A stretch of 40,129 nucleotides of DNA from an uncultured Clostridia bacterium (GCA_947176265.1 CAMWQA010000009.1:1-40129); one strand, 5' to 3'; positions 1 to 7,364 are shown, counted from the stretch's first letter. Notes: a model not told the origin generated them from the letters alone. Program-made: numbers and translations.

Positions 1-1
1 A

Positions 2-349
2 CATGGAGGAGTGCCTATTGCTGATGAAATTTGGTTAAGTATTATTAAGATGAATTATGATGAAGTAATTTTTAAGGAATTTATCGATTTGTATTTTATC
101 GACAAATACCGTGAGTTTTTCAAAAAGACTGATTTCGGATATAGCTTAAGTGCGCCTGTCTCAAATACATTTGATAGAGAATATTCTAAATATGATATAT
201 ACGTTAGTGATGGGAAAATTACAAGATGTTCAATTATTTATGAAGAAGACGAATTAAGGGAAGTTTCTATCACAAATTTTGGTACAACCGAAATTGAGAT
301 TCCGAAAGATATTATGGAAGCTTTAGAATCGTATGTGCCTGAAGAATAA
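2..349 (+). CDS. Unrecognised protein, C-terminal part (5' end outside window)
   Basis: I do not recognise this protein. The frame is open to the left edge of the window. The first candidate start is a GTG at 11, but the GGAGG at 5-9 lies one base from it, too close to act as its ribosome binding site, so the gene probably begins upstream and this is its C-terminal 115 or so residues. The visible part is acidic and rich in aromatic residues, with beta-strand-like stretches (YDIYVSDGKITRCSIIYEED) and no transmembrane segment or cysteine cluster. Small acidic soluble proteins of this kind include immunity proteins of contact-dependent toxins, but nothing here proves that. A clean terminator follows directly, so it ends its own transcription unit and is independent of ylxM. 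Confidence 0.5.
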   Translation, partial: HGGVPIADEIWLSIIKMNYDEVIFKEFIDLYFIDKYREFFKKTDFGYSLSAPVSNTFDREYSKYDIYVSDGKITRCSIIYEEDELREVSITNFGTTEIEIPKDIMEALESYVPEE

Positions 350-350
350 C

Positions 351-378
351 AAAAAAACCGACTTTGGTCGGTTTTTTT
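351..378 (+). terminator. Intrinsic terminator after the first gene
   Basis: Stem CCGAC (358-362) / GTCGG (367-371) with a TTTG loop, flanked by seven A on the left and seven T on the right. The A-T flanks extend the stem and could make it work in both directions. It begins just after the stop codon at 347-349. Confidence 0.9.
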
Positions 379-401
379 ATACGCATTTTATTCTGTTTTT
401 T

Positions 402-500
402 TCATATTGAGCAGAGGGATAGCGAAGTTGAAATATATAATCATATAAGAATATATTGTATGAGAAATCTCGAAATTTCGCTTGTTTATTTCGAGATTTC
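402..500. repeat. Composite intergenic repeat with a 13-bp perfect hairpin
   Basis: From 402 to 438 there is a degenerate TCATATTGAGC...GTTGAAATAT unit resembling the short dispersed hairpin repeats elsewhere in the window. At 464-476 and 488-500 lies a perfect 13-bp inverted repeat, GAAATCTCGAAAT / ATTTCGAGATTTC, with an 11-nt loop. It ends 2 bp before the -35 box of the ylxM promoter. There is no T-tract, so it is not an ordinary terminator; it could be a repeat remnant or a regulatory site. Confidence 0.6.
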
Positions 501-502
501 CC

Positions 503-531
503 TTGACAGCACATAATTTAGGTGTTAAGAT
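503..531 (+). promoter_or_regulatory. Sigma-A promoter of the ylxM-ffh operon
   Basis: TTGACA (503-508), 17-bp spacer, TAAGAT (526-531). Consensus -35 and near-consensus -10 place the transcript start near 538, about 36 nt before the ylxM start codon. Confidence 0.8.
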
Positions 532-573
532 ATAAAGGCAAAATCCTTTATAAAGTGAAAGTGCTTTACAGCT

Positions 574-897
574 ATGGAGAAGAAAGACAGACTATTTATC
601 AGTATATACAACGATTATTACGGCAATTTGTTGACGCAGTATCAAAGACAAATAGTCGACGGATATTACAATCTTGATATGTCGCTCAGCGAACTCGCTG
701 AAGAGCACGGCATATCTCCGCAAGGCGTGAGAGACGCTTTAAAGAGAGCTGAAAAGCAGCTTATAGGGTATGAAGAAAAGTTGGGGCTTGTCAAGAAGTC
801 GCAAAGTGTGGTAGAATTATTGCAAGAAGCAGTAGACGACTGCGGCGAAAAAGGACAAGAGAAATTAAAAAAGGCAATAGATATTCTCAAAGATTGA
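574..897 (+). CDS. ylxM: YlxM family helix-turn-helix protein (UPF0122), SRP-associated
   Basis: A 107-residue protein of the YlxM/p13 family. Its fold is that of sigma-70 region 4: the N-terminal half (about residues 15-65) contains LSELAEEHGISPQGVRDAL, a helix-turn-helix of the sigma-4 type, followed by a charged helical tail. YlxM is encoded next to ffh across Bacillota, and in streptococci it modulates SRP GTPase activity. Here too it is directly upstream of ffh. Length is normal. The ATG at 574 lacks a recognisable Shine-Dalgarno sequence (upstream is AAGTGAAAGTGCTTTACAGCT), so translation efficiency may depend on context. It is first in the operon, behind a good sigma-A promoter at 503-531. 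Family assignment is firm; DNA binding is not implied by the fold alone. Confidence 0.93.
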   Translation: MEKKDRLFISIYNDYYGNLLTQYQRQIVDGYYNLDMSLSELAEEHGISPQGVRDALKRAEKQLIGYEEKLGLVKKSQSVVELLQEAVDDCGEKGQEKLKKAIDILKD

Positions 898-916
898 GAT
901 GCCAAAAGGAGGAAAA

Positions 917-2248
917 ATGGGAGCGTTCAGCGGACTTAGCGAAAGACTGTCGCATATATTTTCCAAAATGAAGGATAAAGGCAAGCTTACCGAGCTTGAA
1001 GTAAAGCAGGCAATGAGAGAAGTGCGTATTGCTCTTTTGGAGGCGGACGTCAATCTTTCGGTAGTCAAGCAATTTATCAACAACGTCAGCGAAAAGGCTG
1101 TAGGCGACGACATACTCAAAGGACTTAATCCTACCCAACAGGTAATCAAAGTCGTCAATGAAGAACTCATTGCGATAATGGGTACAAATCACAGCAAAAT
1201 AAACATTGCGGACAAACCGCCTACGATTATTCTTATGTGCGGTCTGCAAGGTAGCGGTAAGACTACTATGTGCGGAAAACTTGCCGTAATGCTTCGCAAG
1301 CAGGGCAAGAACCCATTGCTCGTTGCGTGCGACATATACAGACCGGCTGCAATCAAGCAGTTGCAGATAGTGGGCAAGAATGCCAACGTGCCGGTATTTG
1401 AAAAGGGACAAATCAATCCGCAAAAAATAGTCAAAGAGGCTCTTAAGCAAGCCGAGCACTCGGGCAACGACGTGCTTATCGTAGATACGGCGGGCAGATT
1501 GCATATCGACGAAGAGTTGATGGACGAAATCAGCGGACTCAAAAAGACCTTTAATCCGCACGAGATTCTTCTCGTAGTTGACTCAATGACAGGCCAGGAC
1601 GCAGTCAACGTAGCGTCCAAGTTCAACGAAGTCATGGACGTCACCGGCGTGGTGTTGACCAAACTTGACGGCGATACCAGAGGCGGCGCGGCGCTGTCCA
1701 TAAGAGCGGTCACAGGCAAACCAATCAAGTTTTGCGGCGTAGGCGAAAAGCTCAGCGACATAGAGATATTCTATCCCGATAGAATGGCGTCAAGAATACT
1801 CGGTATGGGCGACGTACTTACGCTCATAGAGAAGGCTCAATCTGCATTCAGCGAGCAAGAAGCTATCGAAATGCAGAAGAAGATGAAGAACAATACCTTT
1901 ACGCTTGAAGACTATCTTGCGCAAATGGATAAGATGAAGAGCATGGGCGATATGTCGCAAATGATTTCAATGATACCGGGACTTGCCGGCAAACTTAACG
2001 GCAAAAACGTTGATATAGACGAGAGCAAACTCGCCAAGTCAAAGGCGATAATTCAGTCTATGACTCTCAAGGAAAGACGCAATCCCGAGATAATAAAGTC
2101 GTCTCAAAAGAAGAGAATAGCAATGGGCAGCGGTACCAACGTGCAAGACGTCAACGCTCTTCTCAAGCAGTTCGCGCAGACGCAGGATATGATGCAGAAG
2201 ATGGCGAATATGGGTAAGCGTGGACGAGGACTCAAACTTCCGTTTTGA
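917..2248 (+). CDS. ffh: Signal recognition particle protein Ffh (SRP54)
   Basis: The SRP GTPase that binds signal sequences of nascent membrane proteins and, with SRP RNA and FtsY, targets ribosomes to the membrane. The 443-residue frame has the N domain (1-90), the G domain with GLQGSGKTT (109-117), DTAGR and TKLDGD, and the methionine-rich M domain ending in the RNA-binding RIAMGSGT region and MMQKMANMG. A longer frame could start at the ATG at 899, but AGGAGG at 907-912 points to the ATG at 917, and the family N-terminus (MxAFxGLSERL) begins exactly there. It follows ylxM after 19 nt. The SRP RNA gene is not in this window. Identification is secure. Confidence 0.97.
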   Translation: MGAFSGLSERLSHIFSKMKDKGKLTELEVKQAMREVRIALLEADVNLSVVKQFINNVSEKAVGDDILKGLNPTQQVIKVVNEELIAIMGTNHSKINIADKPPTIILMCGLQGSGKTTMCGKLAVMLRKQGKNPLLVACDIYRPAAIKQLQIVGKNANVPVFEKGQINPQKIVKEALKQAEHSGNDVLIVDTAGRLHIDEELMDEISGLKKTFNPHEILLVVDSMTGQDAVNVASKFNEVMDVTGVVLTKLDGDTRGGAALSIRAVTGKPIKFCGVGEKLSDIEIFYPDRMASRILGMGDVLTLIEKAQSAFSEQEAIEMQKKMKNNTFTLEDYLAQMDKMKSMGDMSQMISMIPGLAGKLNGKNVDIDESKLAKSKAIIQSMTLKERRNPEIIKSSQKKRIAMGSGTNVQDVNALLKQFAQTQDMMQKMANMGKRGRGLKLPF

Positions 2249-2305
2249 TAAATAAAAAACAATATAATATACGCATCACAAGATGCAAACAAAAGGAGAA
2301 TAACA

Positions 2306-2551
2306 ATGGCAGTAAAACTCAGACTCACAAGAATGGGCGCGAAGAAGACCCCGTTCTATCGTATCGTAGCAATCGACAGCAGAAAGGCAAGAGACGGACA
2401 ATATCTTGACAATATCGGATATTATGACGCTACTAAGAATCCTGCAGAAGTTAAGATTGACAGCGAAAAGGCTAATTATTGGCTTGGCGTTGGCGCTCAA
2501 CCTACTGATACGGTAAGAGGTCTTTTGAAGAAAGAAAATATCATTAAGTAA
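2306..2551 (+). CDS. rpsP: 30S ribosomal protein S16
   Basis: Small-subunit protein S16, needed for assembly of the 16S rRNA 5' domain. The 81-residue product opens with the family signature [20 protein letters not shown] and continues with [17 protein letters not shown]; length is typical. AAAGGAG precedes the ATG by 8-9 nt. The 57-nt gap after ffh contains a small GCATC-ACAA-GATGC hairpin and an isolated TATAAT, so extra initiation here is possible but no good -35 box is seen. It heads the classical rpsP-khpA-rimM-trmD order. Confidence 0.98.
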   Translation: MAVKLRLTRMGAKKTPFYRIVAIDSRKARDGQYLDNIGYYDATKNPAEVKIDSEKANYWLGVGAQPTDTVRGLLKKENIIK

Positions 2552-2562
2552 TAGAGGATATT

Positions 2563-2796
2563 ATGGAAGAATTGGTAAGATTTATCGTTAACGAACTTGT
2601 TGACAACAAAGAGGCTTTTGAAGTCAAGTCGCAAGTCGAGGACGGCATAACGGTCATCAATATCTATGCAGAAAAAGAAGAGATAGGTAAGATTATCGGC
2701 AAGCAGGGCAGAATTGCCAAGGCTATCCGCACCATCGTAAAGGCAGGTAGCGGTAAAGACAGCCGTAAAGTATCCGTTGAAATCATTGAAAAGTAA
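2563..2796 (+). CDS. khpA: KH-domain RNA-binding protein KhpA (YlqC)
   Basis: A 77-residue single-domain KH protein. Its GxxG loop is visible in IGKIIGKQGRIAKAIRTIV (about residues 42-60), the classical single-stranded RNA contact. KhpA partners with KhpB/Jag in Gram-positive bacteria and affects cell size, division and small-RNA biology. It lies between rpsP and rimM as in most Bacillota; ylqD, found at this place in Bacillus, is missing. AGAGGA precedes the ATG. Its TAA stop shares one base with the rimM start, which implies translational coupling. Confidence 0.95.
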   Translation: MEELVRFIVNELVDNKEAFEVKSQVEDGITVINIYAEKEEIGKIIGKQGRIAKAIRTIVKAGSGKDSRKVSVEIIEK

Positions 2797-3299
2797 TGGA
2801 TAGACTGACTATCGGATATATTTCAAAGGCTCAAGGAGTCAAAGGAGAAGTCAAAATCTCTCCTTTGACTGACGACGCAGGTCGATTTAAAAAACTCAAG
2901 AACGTATATCTCGACGGCAAGGCTTACGCGGTCAAAAGCGTAAGGATTTTGCCTAACGGTATTTTTATGACATTTGAGGGCATATCTGATCGCAACGGCG
3001 CGGAACTTTTGAGAGACAAAGAGATACAAGTCGATCGAAAAGACGCTGTAAGTTTGCCAAAAGACAGATATTTTATCGTCGACGTGGTGGGCTGCGAAGT
3101 CTACGCAGAGGGCGAGAGATTGGGCAAACTGACAGACGTGTTGCAGTACGGTTCAGCCGACGTATACGTCATTTCCACGCCAAAAGGCAACGCTATGATA
3201 CCCGCAATAGATAGGATAATCAAGCAAGTCGACGTCGAAAACAAAAAGGTTTTGTTAGACAAAGACGCATGGAACGACCTTGTTGTATATGAAGATTAA
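2796..3299 (+). CDS. rimM: Ribosome maturation factor RimM
   Basis: RimM binds S19 and helps mature the 3' domain of 16S rRNA. The 167-residue product has the N-terminal beta-barrel domain starting IGYISKAQGVKGEVKISPLT (residues 6-25) and a C-terminal PRC barrel (about 88-165, KDRYFIVDVVGCEVY...MIPAID). Length is typical. The ATG overlaps the khpA stop by one base and has little Shine-Dalgarno of its own, consistent with coupled translation. A 262-bp gap carrying a long palindromic repeat separates it from trmD; these two genes are usually adjacent or very close. Confidence 0.96.
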   Translation: MDRLTIGYISKAQGVKGEVKISPLTDDAGRFKKLKNVYLDGKAYAVKSVRILPNGIFMTFEGISDRNGAELLRDKEIQVDRKDAVSLPKDRYFIVDVVGCEVYAEGERLGKLTDVLQYGSADVYVISTPKGNAMIPAIDRIIKQVDVENKKVLLDKDAWNDLVVYED

Positions 3300-3331
3300 T
3301 GTCGGGATATATAGAATATTCGATTCTAAGC

Positions 3332-3466
3332 GAGGCTAGACAAATTTAAAATGCGTCTTTTGTGCCAATACAGCCTTTGGCTCACGCCGACGTACAGCAA
3401 GTACGACGACGCTCGTCAAAACCTATCTTGACGAAAAAATCGCTATTTTATCTATCGTCTATCTCC
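3332..3466. repeat. Long near-palindromic element, copy 1 (rimM-trmD)
   Basis: About 135 bp. The outer arms are GAGGCTAGAC (3332-3341) and GTCTATCTC (3457-3465), followed inward by imperfectly matching stretches. The element is centred on CGTAC (3391-3395), AGCAA loop, GTACG (3401-3405). It resembles four other elements in the window in plan and in core, but its arms have a different sequence. The rest of the 3300-3561 gap is AT-rich with two TATAAT-like boxes (3510-3515 and 3522-3527) that could serve trmD; no convincing -35 box accompanies them. Confidence 0.75.
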
Positions 3467-3561
3467 CTCTTCATCGAATTATAAGATGTATTTTTATTCG
3501 GTGTCATAATATAATCAAAGATATAATATAAGTATATTTTCAATTAAAAATTACAAAGTAA

Positions 3562-4284
3562 ATGAAAATCAAAGTTGCGACAATATTTCCCGAGATGTTT
3601 TCCACTCTCGACATAGGCATACTGGGCAAGGCAAAGCAAAAAGGTTTGCTTGACCTTGAGATTGCCAATATCAGAGATTATTCCACGGACAAGCACAAAA
3701 AGACCGACGACGCTCCTTTTGGCGGCGGCGCAGGTATGGTAATGACTCCGCAGCCTTTGCACGATACTATCAAAGCTTTGGATAGTCAGCATAAGGCAAA
3801 GAGGATATATTTATCGCCAAAGGGCGCGACGCTCAATCAAGAGATTGTCGAAAGGCTTGCCAAAGAAGATGAGTTGTTGCTAGTATGCGGAAGCTACGAG
3901 GGTATTGACGAGAGAATAATCGAGATGGATATCGACGAAGAAATATCCATAGGAGATTACGTGTTGACAGGGGGAGAGTTACCCGCGATGGTACTTATCA
4001 ACGCAGTCAGCAGATATGTCGACGGAGTGTTGGGCAGCAGCGAATCTACAAGCGAAGAGAGCTTTGCTAAAGGGCTTTTGGAATATCCGCAATACACGCG
4101 TCCCGCAGTTTTTGAGGGCAAAGCCGTACCGGACGTTTTGCTTGGCGGCAACCATGCCGAGATAGCAAAATGGAGATACCAAAAGCAAATTGAGATCACG
4201 CGCGAAAGAAGAGACGATTTATATCAAAAGATTTTGCCGACTTTGCAAAGCGACAAAAAGTCAAAGAGCAAAAAAGGAGAGTAG
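3562..4284 (+). CDS. trmD: tRNA (guanine37-N1)-methyltransferase TrmD
   Basis: Transfers methyl from S-adenosylmethionine to N1 of G37 beside the anticodon, preventing +1 frameshifting. The 240-residue protein has the SPOUT trefoil-knot domain: DAPFGGGAGMVM, LVCGSYEGIDER, EISIGDYVLTGGELPAM and the flexible EESF...LEYPQYTRP segment that closes over substrate. Length matches the family. No Shine-Dalgarno motif is obvious before the ATG. The C-terminus is lysine/serine-rich. It is followed after 2 nt by the DUF1292 gene and then by rbgA, with which it probably forms an operon. The usual partner rplS lies about 2.4 kb downstream instead of adjacent. Confidence 0.98.
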   Translation: MKIKVATIFPEMFSTLDIGILGKAKQKGLLDLEIANIRDYSTDKHKKTDDAPFGGGAGMVMTPQPLHDTIKALDSQHKAKRIYLSPKGATLNQEIVERLAKEDELLLVCGSYEGIDERIIEMDIDEEISIGDYVLTGGELPAMVLINAVSRYVDGVLGSSESTSEESFAKGLLEYPQYTRPAVFEGKAVPDVLLGGNHAEIAKWRYQKQIEITRERRDDLYQKILPTLQSDKKSKSKKGE

Positions 4285-4286
4285 TT

Positions 4287-4589
4287 ATGCGATACAAAAA
4301 TGCGATAGAGCAGTTGCTTGACGAAGCAAACGACGAGACCGTATATCTCAAAAGCGACACTGACGGTTCAATTCAGGCGTTTGAACAAATGGCATTGATT
4401 GCTTACGACAAGAAGTTGTACGCTATTTTGGTACGCAAAGAAGACTACGATAGCGGCAATTTGGACAACGCGGGACTTGTATTCGAAGTGGATGAAAAAC
4501 GTCAAAAACTCGACGAGGTAACCGACGACAATATCATATTCGAGGTGTTTGATTTATACGACAAGATGTTTGAAGAGGGGGAATATTGA
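4287..4589 (+). CDS. DUF1292 family protein (YrzB/UPF0473-like)
   Basis: A 100-residue acidic protein. Its body (residues 28-98: FEQMALIAYDKKLYAILVRK..., then GLVFEVDE..., then a final EVFDLYDKMFEE) follows the pattern of DUF1292/UPF0473 proteins: a strand, a residue-poor acidic loop, a second strand and a C-terminal acidic helix. The biochemical role of that family is unknown; it is soluble and widespread in Bacillota. The gene lies 2 nt after trmD and its TGA overlaps the rbgA ATG, so it is translated within the trmD-rbgA unit. Finding it here rather than beside ruvX/alaS, its usual company in Bacillus, is mildly unusual. Confidence 0.75.
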   Translation: MRYKNAIEQLLDEANDETVYLKSDTDGSIQAFEQMALIAYDKKLYAILVRKEDYDSGNLDNAGLVFEVDEKRQKLDEVTDDNIIFEVFDLYDKMFEEGEY

Positions 4590-5440
4590 TGCACATTCAA
4601 TGGTATCCCGGGCACATGACCAAGGCTATGCGCATGATGCAAGAGGCTGTCAAGCAAGTCGATTGCGTGATATACGTCCTTGATTGCAGAGCCATAGCGT
4701 CGTGTATCAATCCCAAGTTTGACGAACTTATCAAGGACAAGCCTATACTGTACGTCCTCACGAAGAGTGATTTAGTCGAGCAAAAAGACGTAAAGTTGTG
4801 GATAGAATATTTTAACAAAGTTGGTAAAAACTTTGTCGTAGCCGACAATATCACAGGCAGACAGCGCAATCAAATTATCGACAAATTGCGCGCCATCAAC
4901 GCAGATATGATTGCAAGATATGCGCAGAAGGGCGCAAAGAAGAGCATACGCGCAATGGTGGTTGGAGTACCCAATACGGGCAAGTCGACGCTTATCAATT
5001 GTCTTTGCAAAGACAAGCGCGCCGTAGTAGGCAATCGACCGGGAGTTACGAGAGGCAAACAATGGGTATCGCTTGCCGAAGGTATCGAACTTTTGGATAC
5101 GCCGGGAGCTTTACCGCCTGCGTTTGAAGACCAACAAAAGGCTTTGCATCTTGCTTTCATAGGTTCGATTAAGGAAGATATATTGCACTTAGACGACCTC
5201 GCGATAGAGATAATCAAGTACTGCAAAGAGCATTGTTACGATGATTTTTGTCAAAGATACAAACTTGACAAAATCGACGAAGATATGGTAGCAGTATTTG
5301 ACGATATAGCAAAGAGCAGAGGCTATTTACTCGGCAAAAAAGGCTATGATTACGACCGCACGGCAAAGGCAATAGTCAACGATTTCAAGTCGCAGAAACT
5401 GGGCAAGATAATGTTAGATTATCCGACAACGACAGTATAA
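4589..5440 (+). CDS. rbgA: Ribosome biogenesis GTPase RbgA (YlqF)
   Basis: A late 50S assembly factor in Gram-positive bacteria, needed for incorporation of L16 and neighbouring proteins. The 283-residue protein has circularly permuted GTPase motifs: TKSD (G4, 58-61) comes before GVPNTGKS (G1, 126-133) and DTPG (G3, 170-173). It begins HIQWYPGHMTKAM, the family hallmark, and ends in the C-terminal ANTAR-like helical region. A TTG 3 nt upstream is in frame, but the ATG at 4589, behind GAGGGGG (4574-4580), fits the family N-terminus. Its start overlaps the stop of the DUF1292 gene. Confidence 0.97.
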   Translation: MHIQWYPGHMTKAMRMMQEAVKQVDCVIYVLDCRAIASCINPKFDELIKDKPILYVLTKSDLVEQKDVKLWIEYFNKVGKNFVVADNITGRQRNQIIDKLRAINADMIARYAQKGAKKSIRAMVVGVPNTGKSTLINCLCKDKRAVVGNRPGVTRGKQWVSLAEGIELLDTPGALPPAFEDQQKALHLAFIGSIKEDILHLDDLAIEIIKYCKEHCYDDFCQRYKLDKIDEDMVAVFDDIAKSRGYLLGKKGYDYDRTAKAIVNDFKSQKLGKIMLDYPTTTV

Positions 5441-5460
5441 TTAACCCTAATAATATTTAT

Positions 5461-5488
5461 GTCATCCTAAGCGTAGTCGAAGGATCTC
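5461..5488. repeat. 28-nt dispersed hairpin repeat, copy A
   Basis: GTC-ATCCT-(AAGCGTAGTCGA)-AGGAT-CTC type unit with stem ATCCT (5464-5468) / AGGAT (5481-5485). It is the same length and plan as the units at 18716 and 34557, where the stem is ATTTC / GAAAT. It lies in the 87-bp gap between rbgA and rnhB. Confidence 0.75.
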
Positions 5489-5527
5489 AACCGATTGAAA
5501 TAATATAGTACAAAGGAAATTGCGCCT

Positions 5528-6160
5528 ATGGCAAGGACTAAACACGACACTTTTACAATGCTTGAGTATGAGCATAAATATCTCGCTATGGACAAAAAAT
5601 ATATCGCGGGTGTCGACGAAGTGGGCAGAGGACCTTTGGCTGGACCAGTCGTCGTGGCTTGCGTAATTATGCCGCTTGACTACGAGAGCATTATACAGGG
5701 CGTCAACGATTCAAAGAAAGTCAGCGAAAAAAACAGAGAGATACTGTATGAAAAAATAATGCAAAAAGCTTTGGCTTACAAAATCGAGTGGGCGGACGAA
5801 AAAGTAATCGACGAAATCAATATTTTGCAGGCTACCAAGAGCTGTATGAAAAAGGCTATCGACGGTATGGAATTGTCTCCCGACGTAGTGCTTATTGACG
5901 CGGTAAATCTTGACTGCAAGTACCCAATAGAGCCCATTATCAAGGGCGACGCAAAGAGTTATTCTATTGCTTGCGCCTCTATAGTCGCTAAGGTCACGAG
6001 AGACAGATATATGGTTGAGATGAGCAAAGAGTACCCGCAATATGACTTCGCGTCCAACAAGGGATACGGCTCGGCAAAGCATATCGAAGCTTTGAAAAGC
6101 GTAGGTCCGTGCCCTATACACCGCAAGAGTTTTATCAAGAATTTCGCGCATGAGGACTAA
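5528..6160 (+). CDS. rnhB: Ribonuclease HII
   Basis: Cleaves RNA in RNA-DNA hybrids and starts removal of misincorporated ribonucleotides. The 210-residue protein carries GVDEVGRGPLAGPVVVA with the metal-binding D30-E31, then DAVNLDC and KGDAKSYSIACASIVAKVTRD with the remaining acidic and Ser/Lys active-site positions. The C-terminal YDFASNKGYGSAKH region is typical of RNase HII. Upstream is AAAGGAAA about 7 nt before the ATG. It runs directly into yraN with no gap, the arrangement seen in many Bacillota. Confidence 0.97.
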   Translation: MARTKHDTFTMLEYEHKYLAMDKKYIAGVDEVGRGPLAGPVVVACVIMPLDYESIIQGVNDSKKVSEKNREILYEKIMQKALAYKIEWADEKVIDEINILQATKSCMKKAIDGMELSPDVVLIDAVNLDCKYPIEPIIKGDAKSYSIACASIVAKVTRDRYMVEMSKEYPQYDFASNKGYGSAKHIEALKSVGPCPIHRKSFIKNFAHED

Positions 6161-6505
6161 ATGAACAATAGAAAGTCAAGCATTGACGGCGAAAATGCCG
6201 CCGTAGAATATCTCAAGAAGCAAGGCTATACCATTCTTGAGCGCAACTTCAGTACCAAAGTAGGGGAGATTGATATTATTGTGCAAGACAAAGATACTAT
6301 CGTTTTTGTCGAAGTAAAGGCAAGAGAGAATACCAAGTTCGGTCAGCCTATCGAGAGTATCACTCCTCAAAAAGTGCATCATATTATACGTACCGCGCAA
6401 TGGTATTTGACGGCAAAGCGAAAGTATAACAGTCCGTGTAGGTTTGATGTTGTGGAAGTTTTGCGTGGAGAAGTTACACATACTAAAAACGCGTTTACTA
6501 TGTAA
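6161..6505 (+). CDS. yraN: YraN family protein (UPF0102), endonuclease-like fold
   Basis: A 114-residue protein of UPF0102. It shows the restriction-endonuclease-like core GEIDIIVQDKDTIVFVEVKARE (E...D...ExK, about residues 31-54), with a preceding GENAAVEYLKKQGYTILERN helix. The family is often linked to DNA processing genes and has the fold of Holliday-junction resolvases, but its substrate is not established. The ATG follows the rnhB stop without a gap, so the two are co-translated. Downstream genes comM and dprA, its usual neighbours, are here separated from it by rplS and the lipoprotein gene. Confidence 0.93.
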   Translation: MNNRKSSIDGENAAVEYLKKQGYTILERNFSTKVGEIDIIVQDKDTIVFVEVKARENTKFGQPIESITPQKVHHIIRTAQWYLTAKRKYNSPCRFDVVEVLRGEVTHTKNAFTM

Positions 6506-6541
6506 TTTTATAAAAATATGCAAAAAAGCCATAAAAAACGC

Positions 6542-6570
6542 TTGCATAAAGACGTTTTTAATGATAAAAT
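6542..6570 (+). promoter_or_regulatory. Sigma-A promoter of rplS
   Basis: TTGCAT (6542-6547), 17-bp spacer, TAAAAT (6565-6570). It gives a transcript start near 6577 and an 83-nt leader before the rplS start codon. Confidence 0.65.
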
Positions 6571-6575
6571 AGTCT

Positions 6576-6659
6576 AGTCAATGACTTCGGATATTCCTCT
6601 GACGGATAAAATCCCAGACCGTACAAGAATATTTCGTTTCAAAAATGGAGGTAAGTCAA
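6576..6659 (+). promoter_or_regulatory. Structured rplS leader (candidate L19 autoregulatory site)
   Basis: The leader holds a small AGTC/GACT hairpin (6576-6586) and a nested hairpin TCTG-ac-GGAT-AAA-ATCC-CAGA (6598-6618) ahead of GGAGG (6647-6651). L19 leaders with autoregulatory function are known in low-GC Gram-positives. I cannot match this one to that consensus by eye, so the assignment rests on position and foldability. Confidence 0.4.
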
Positions 6660-7004
6660 ATGAATATTGTAGACATCGTAGAAAAAGAAGGAATGCGTAC
6701 TGATCTTCCCGAACTCGCAATCGGCGACACTGTAAGAGTCAACGTCAAGATTAAAGAAGGCGACAAGGAAAGAATTCAGGCTTTTGAGGGCGTAATCATT
6801 GCTTTCAAAAACGGTAGCATCAGAGAGACCTTTACCGTAAGAAGAGTATCGTTCGGTATCGGCGTAGAGAGAACGTTCCCGCTTCATTCGCCAAAGATTG
6901 ACAGCATCAAGGTAGTTCGTCACGGCAGAGTCAGAAGAGCAAAACTCTATTATTTGCGCAATAAGTTCGGCAAGGCTGCAAGACTTAGAGAAATCGTTAA
7001 ATGA
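6660..7004 (+). CDS. rplS: 50S ribosomal protein L19
   Basis: Large-subunit protein at the 30S-50S interface. The 114-residue product contains [21 protein letters not shown], the [21 protein letters not shown] signature region and the terminal [19 protein letters not shown]. An in-frame ATG at 6645 exists, but GGAGG at 6647-6651 lies just before the ATG at 6660, and [11 protein letters not shown] is the expected L19 N-terminus. It has its own promoter and a strong terminator at 7024, so it is a monocistronic unit, separated from trmD unlike in most relatives. Confidence 0.97.
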   Translation: MNIVDIVEKEGMRTDLPELAIGDTVRVNVKIKEGDKERIQAFEGVIIAFKNGSIRETFTVRRVSFGIGVERTFPLHSPKIDSIKVVRHGRVRRAKLYYLRNKFGKAARLREIVK

Positions 7005-7023
7005 TTATTATGACAAAATAGGG

Positions 7024-7048
7024 CGCGCATCGCAAGATGCGCGTTTTT
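7024..7048 (+). terminator. Intrinsic terminator of rplS
   Basis: Perfect 8-bp GC-rich stem CGCGCATC (7024-7031) / GATGCGCG (7036-7043) with a GCAA tetraloop (GNRA type), followed by five T. Confidence 0.93.
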
Positions 7049-7068
7049 GTATAGTTTGGCTCAAAGGT

Positions 7069-7198
7069 AGGCGTCGCAATACTGCACGGCAATAACGCTT
7101 CCTATACATCTTCAAACTCACTTGACGTACATCAAGTACGCCTGCACTCGTTTTCATCGTCTAGAAAATGTTCTTGCTCGTGAAAATCTTGCGCCACT
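7069..7198. repeat. Long near-palindromic element, copy 2 (rplS-lipoprotein gene)
   Basis: About 130 bp. Outer arms AGGCGTCGCAA (7069-7079) and TTGCGCCACT (7189-7198); centre CGTAC (7126-7130), ATCAA loop, GTACG (7136-7140). The arithmetic centre of the arms (7133.5) coincides with the centre of the core hairpin. It is roughly four-fifths identical, by eye, to copy 4 at 32875. The right arm runs into a terminator stem at 7193. Confidence 0.85.
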
Positions 7199-7228
7199 CC
7201 CTTTTCGCCAAACATGGAGTGGCTTTTT
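7193..7228 (+). terminator. Terminator fused to the right end of palindromic copy 2
   Basis: Stem GCCACTCC (7193-7200) / GGAGTGGC (7216-7223), 15-nt loop, then TTTTT. The left arm of the terminator is the last part of the palindromic element. The region to 7334 is AT-rich with no gene. Confidence 0.75.
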
Positions 7229-7334
7229 ATTTTACCTAACTTATATATTTTTTCGTCGAACAGTCTCTCATTTTGCTTATTTATATTATAATATTATAAT
7301 AATTTTAAGAATTTATATTTATCCACTTGTCAAA

Positions 7335-7364
7335 TTGACAATAATCATTTATTATGAATATAAA
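7335..7364 (+). promoter_or_regulatory. Sigma-A promoter of the lipoprotein/GT-C gene
   Basis: TTGACA (7335-7340), 18-bp spacer, TATAAA (7359-7364), placing the transcript start near 7371, just ahead of the AAGGGGATAACC ribosome binding region and the ATG at 7389. Confidence 0.75.

Noticed and set aside
899..916. Six-codon extension of Ffh
   Set aside because: The AGGAGG Shine-Dalgarno lies inside it, and the Ffh family begins at the ATG at 917.
887..1561. 224-residue minus-strand frame opposite ffh
   Set aside because: A shadow of the ffh coding sequence, with no ribosome binding site and no recognisable domain.
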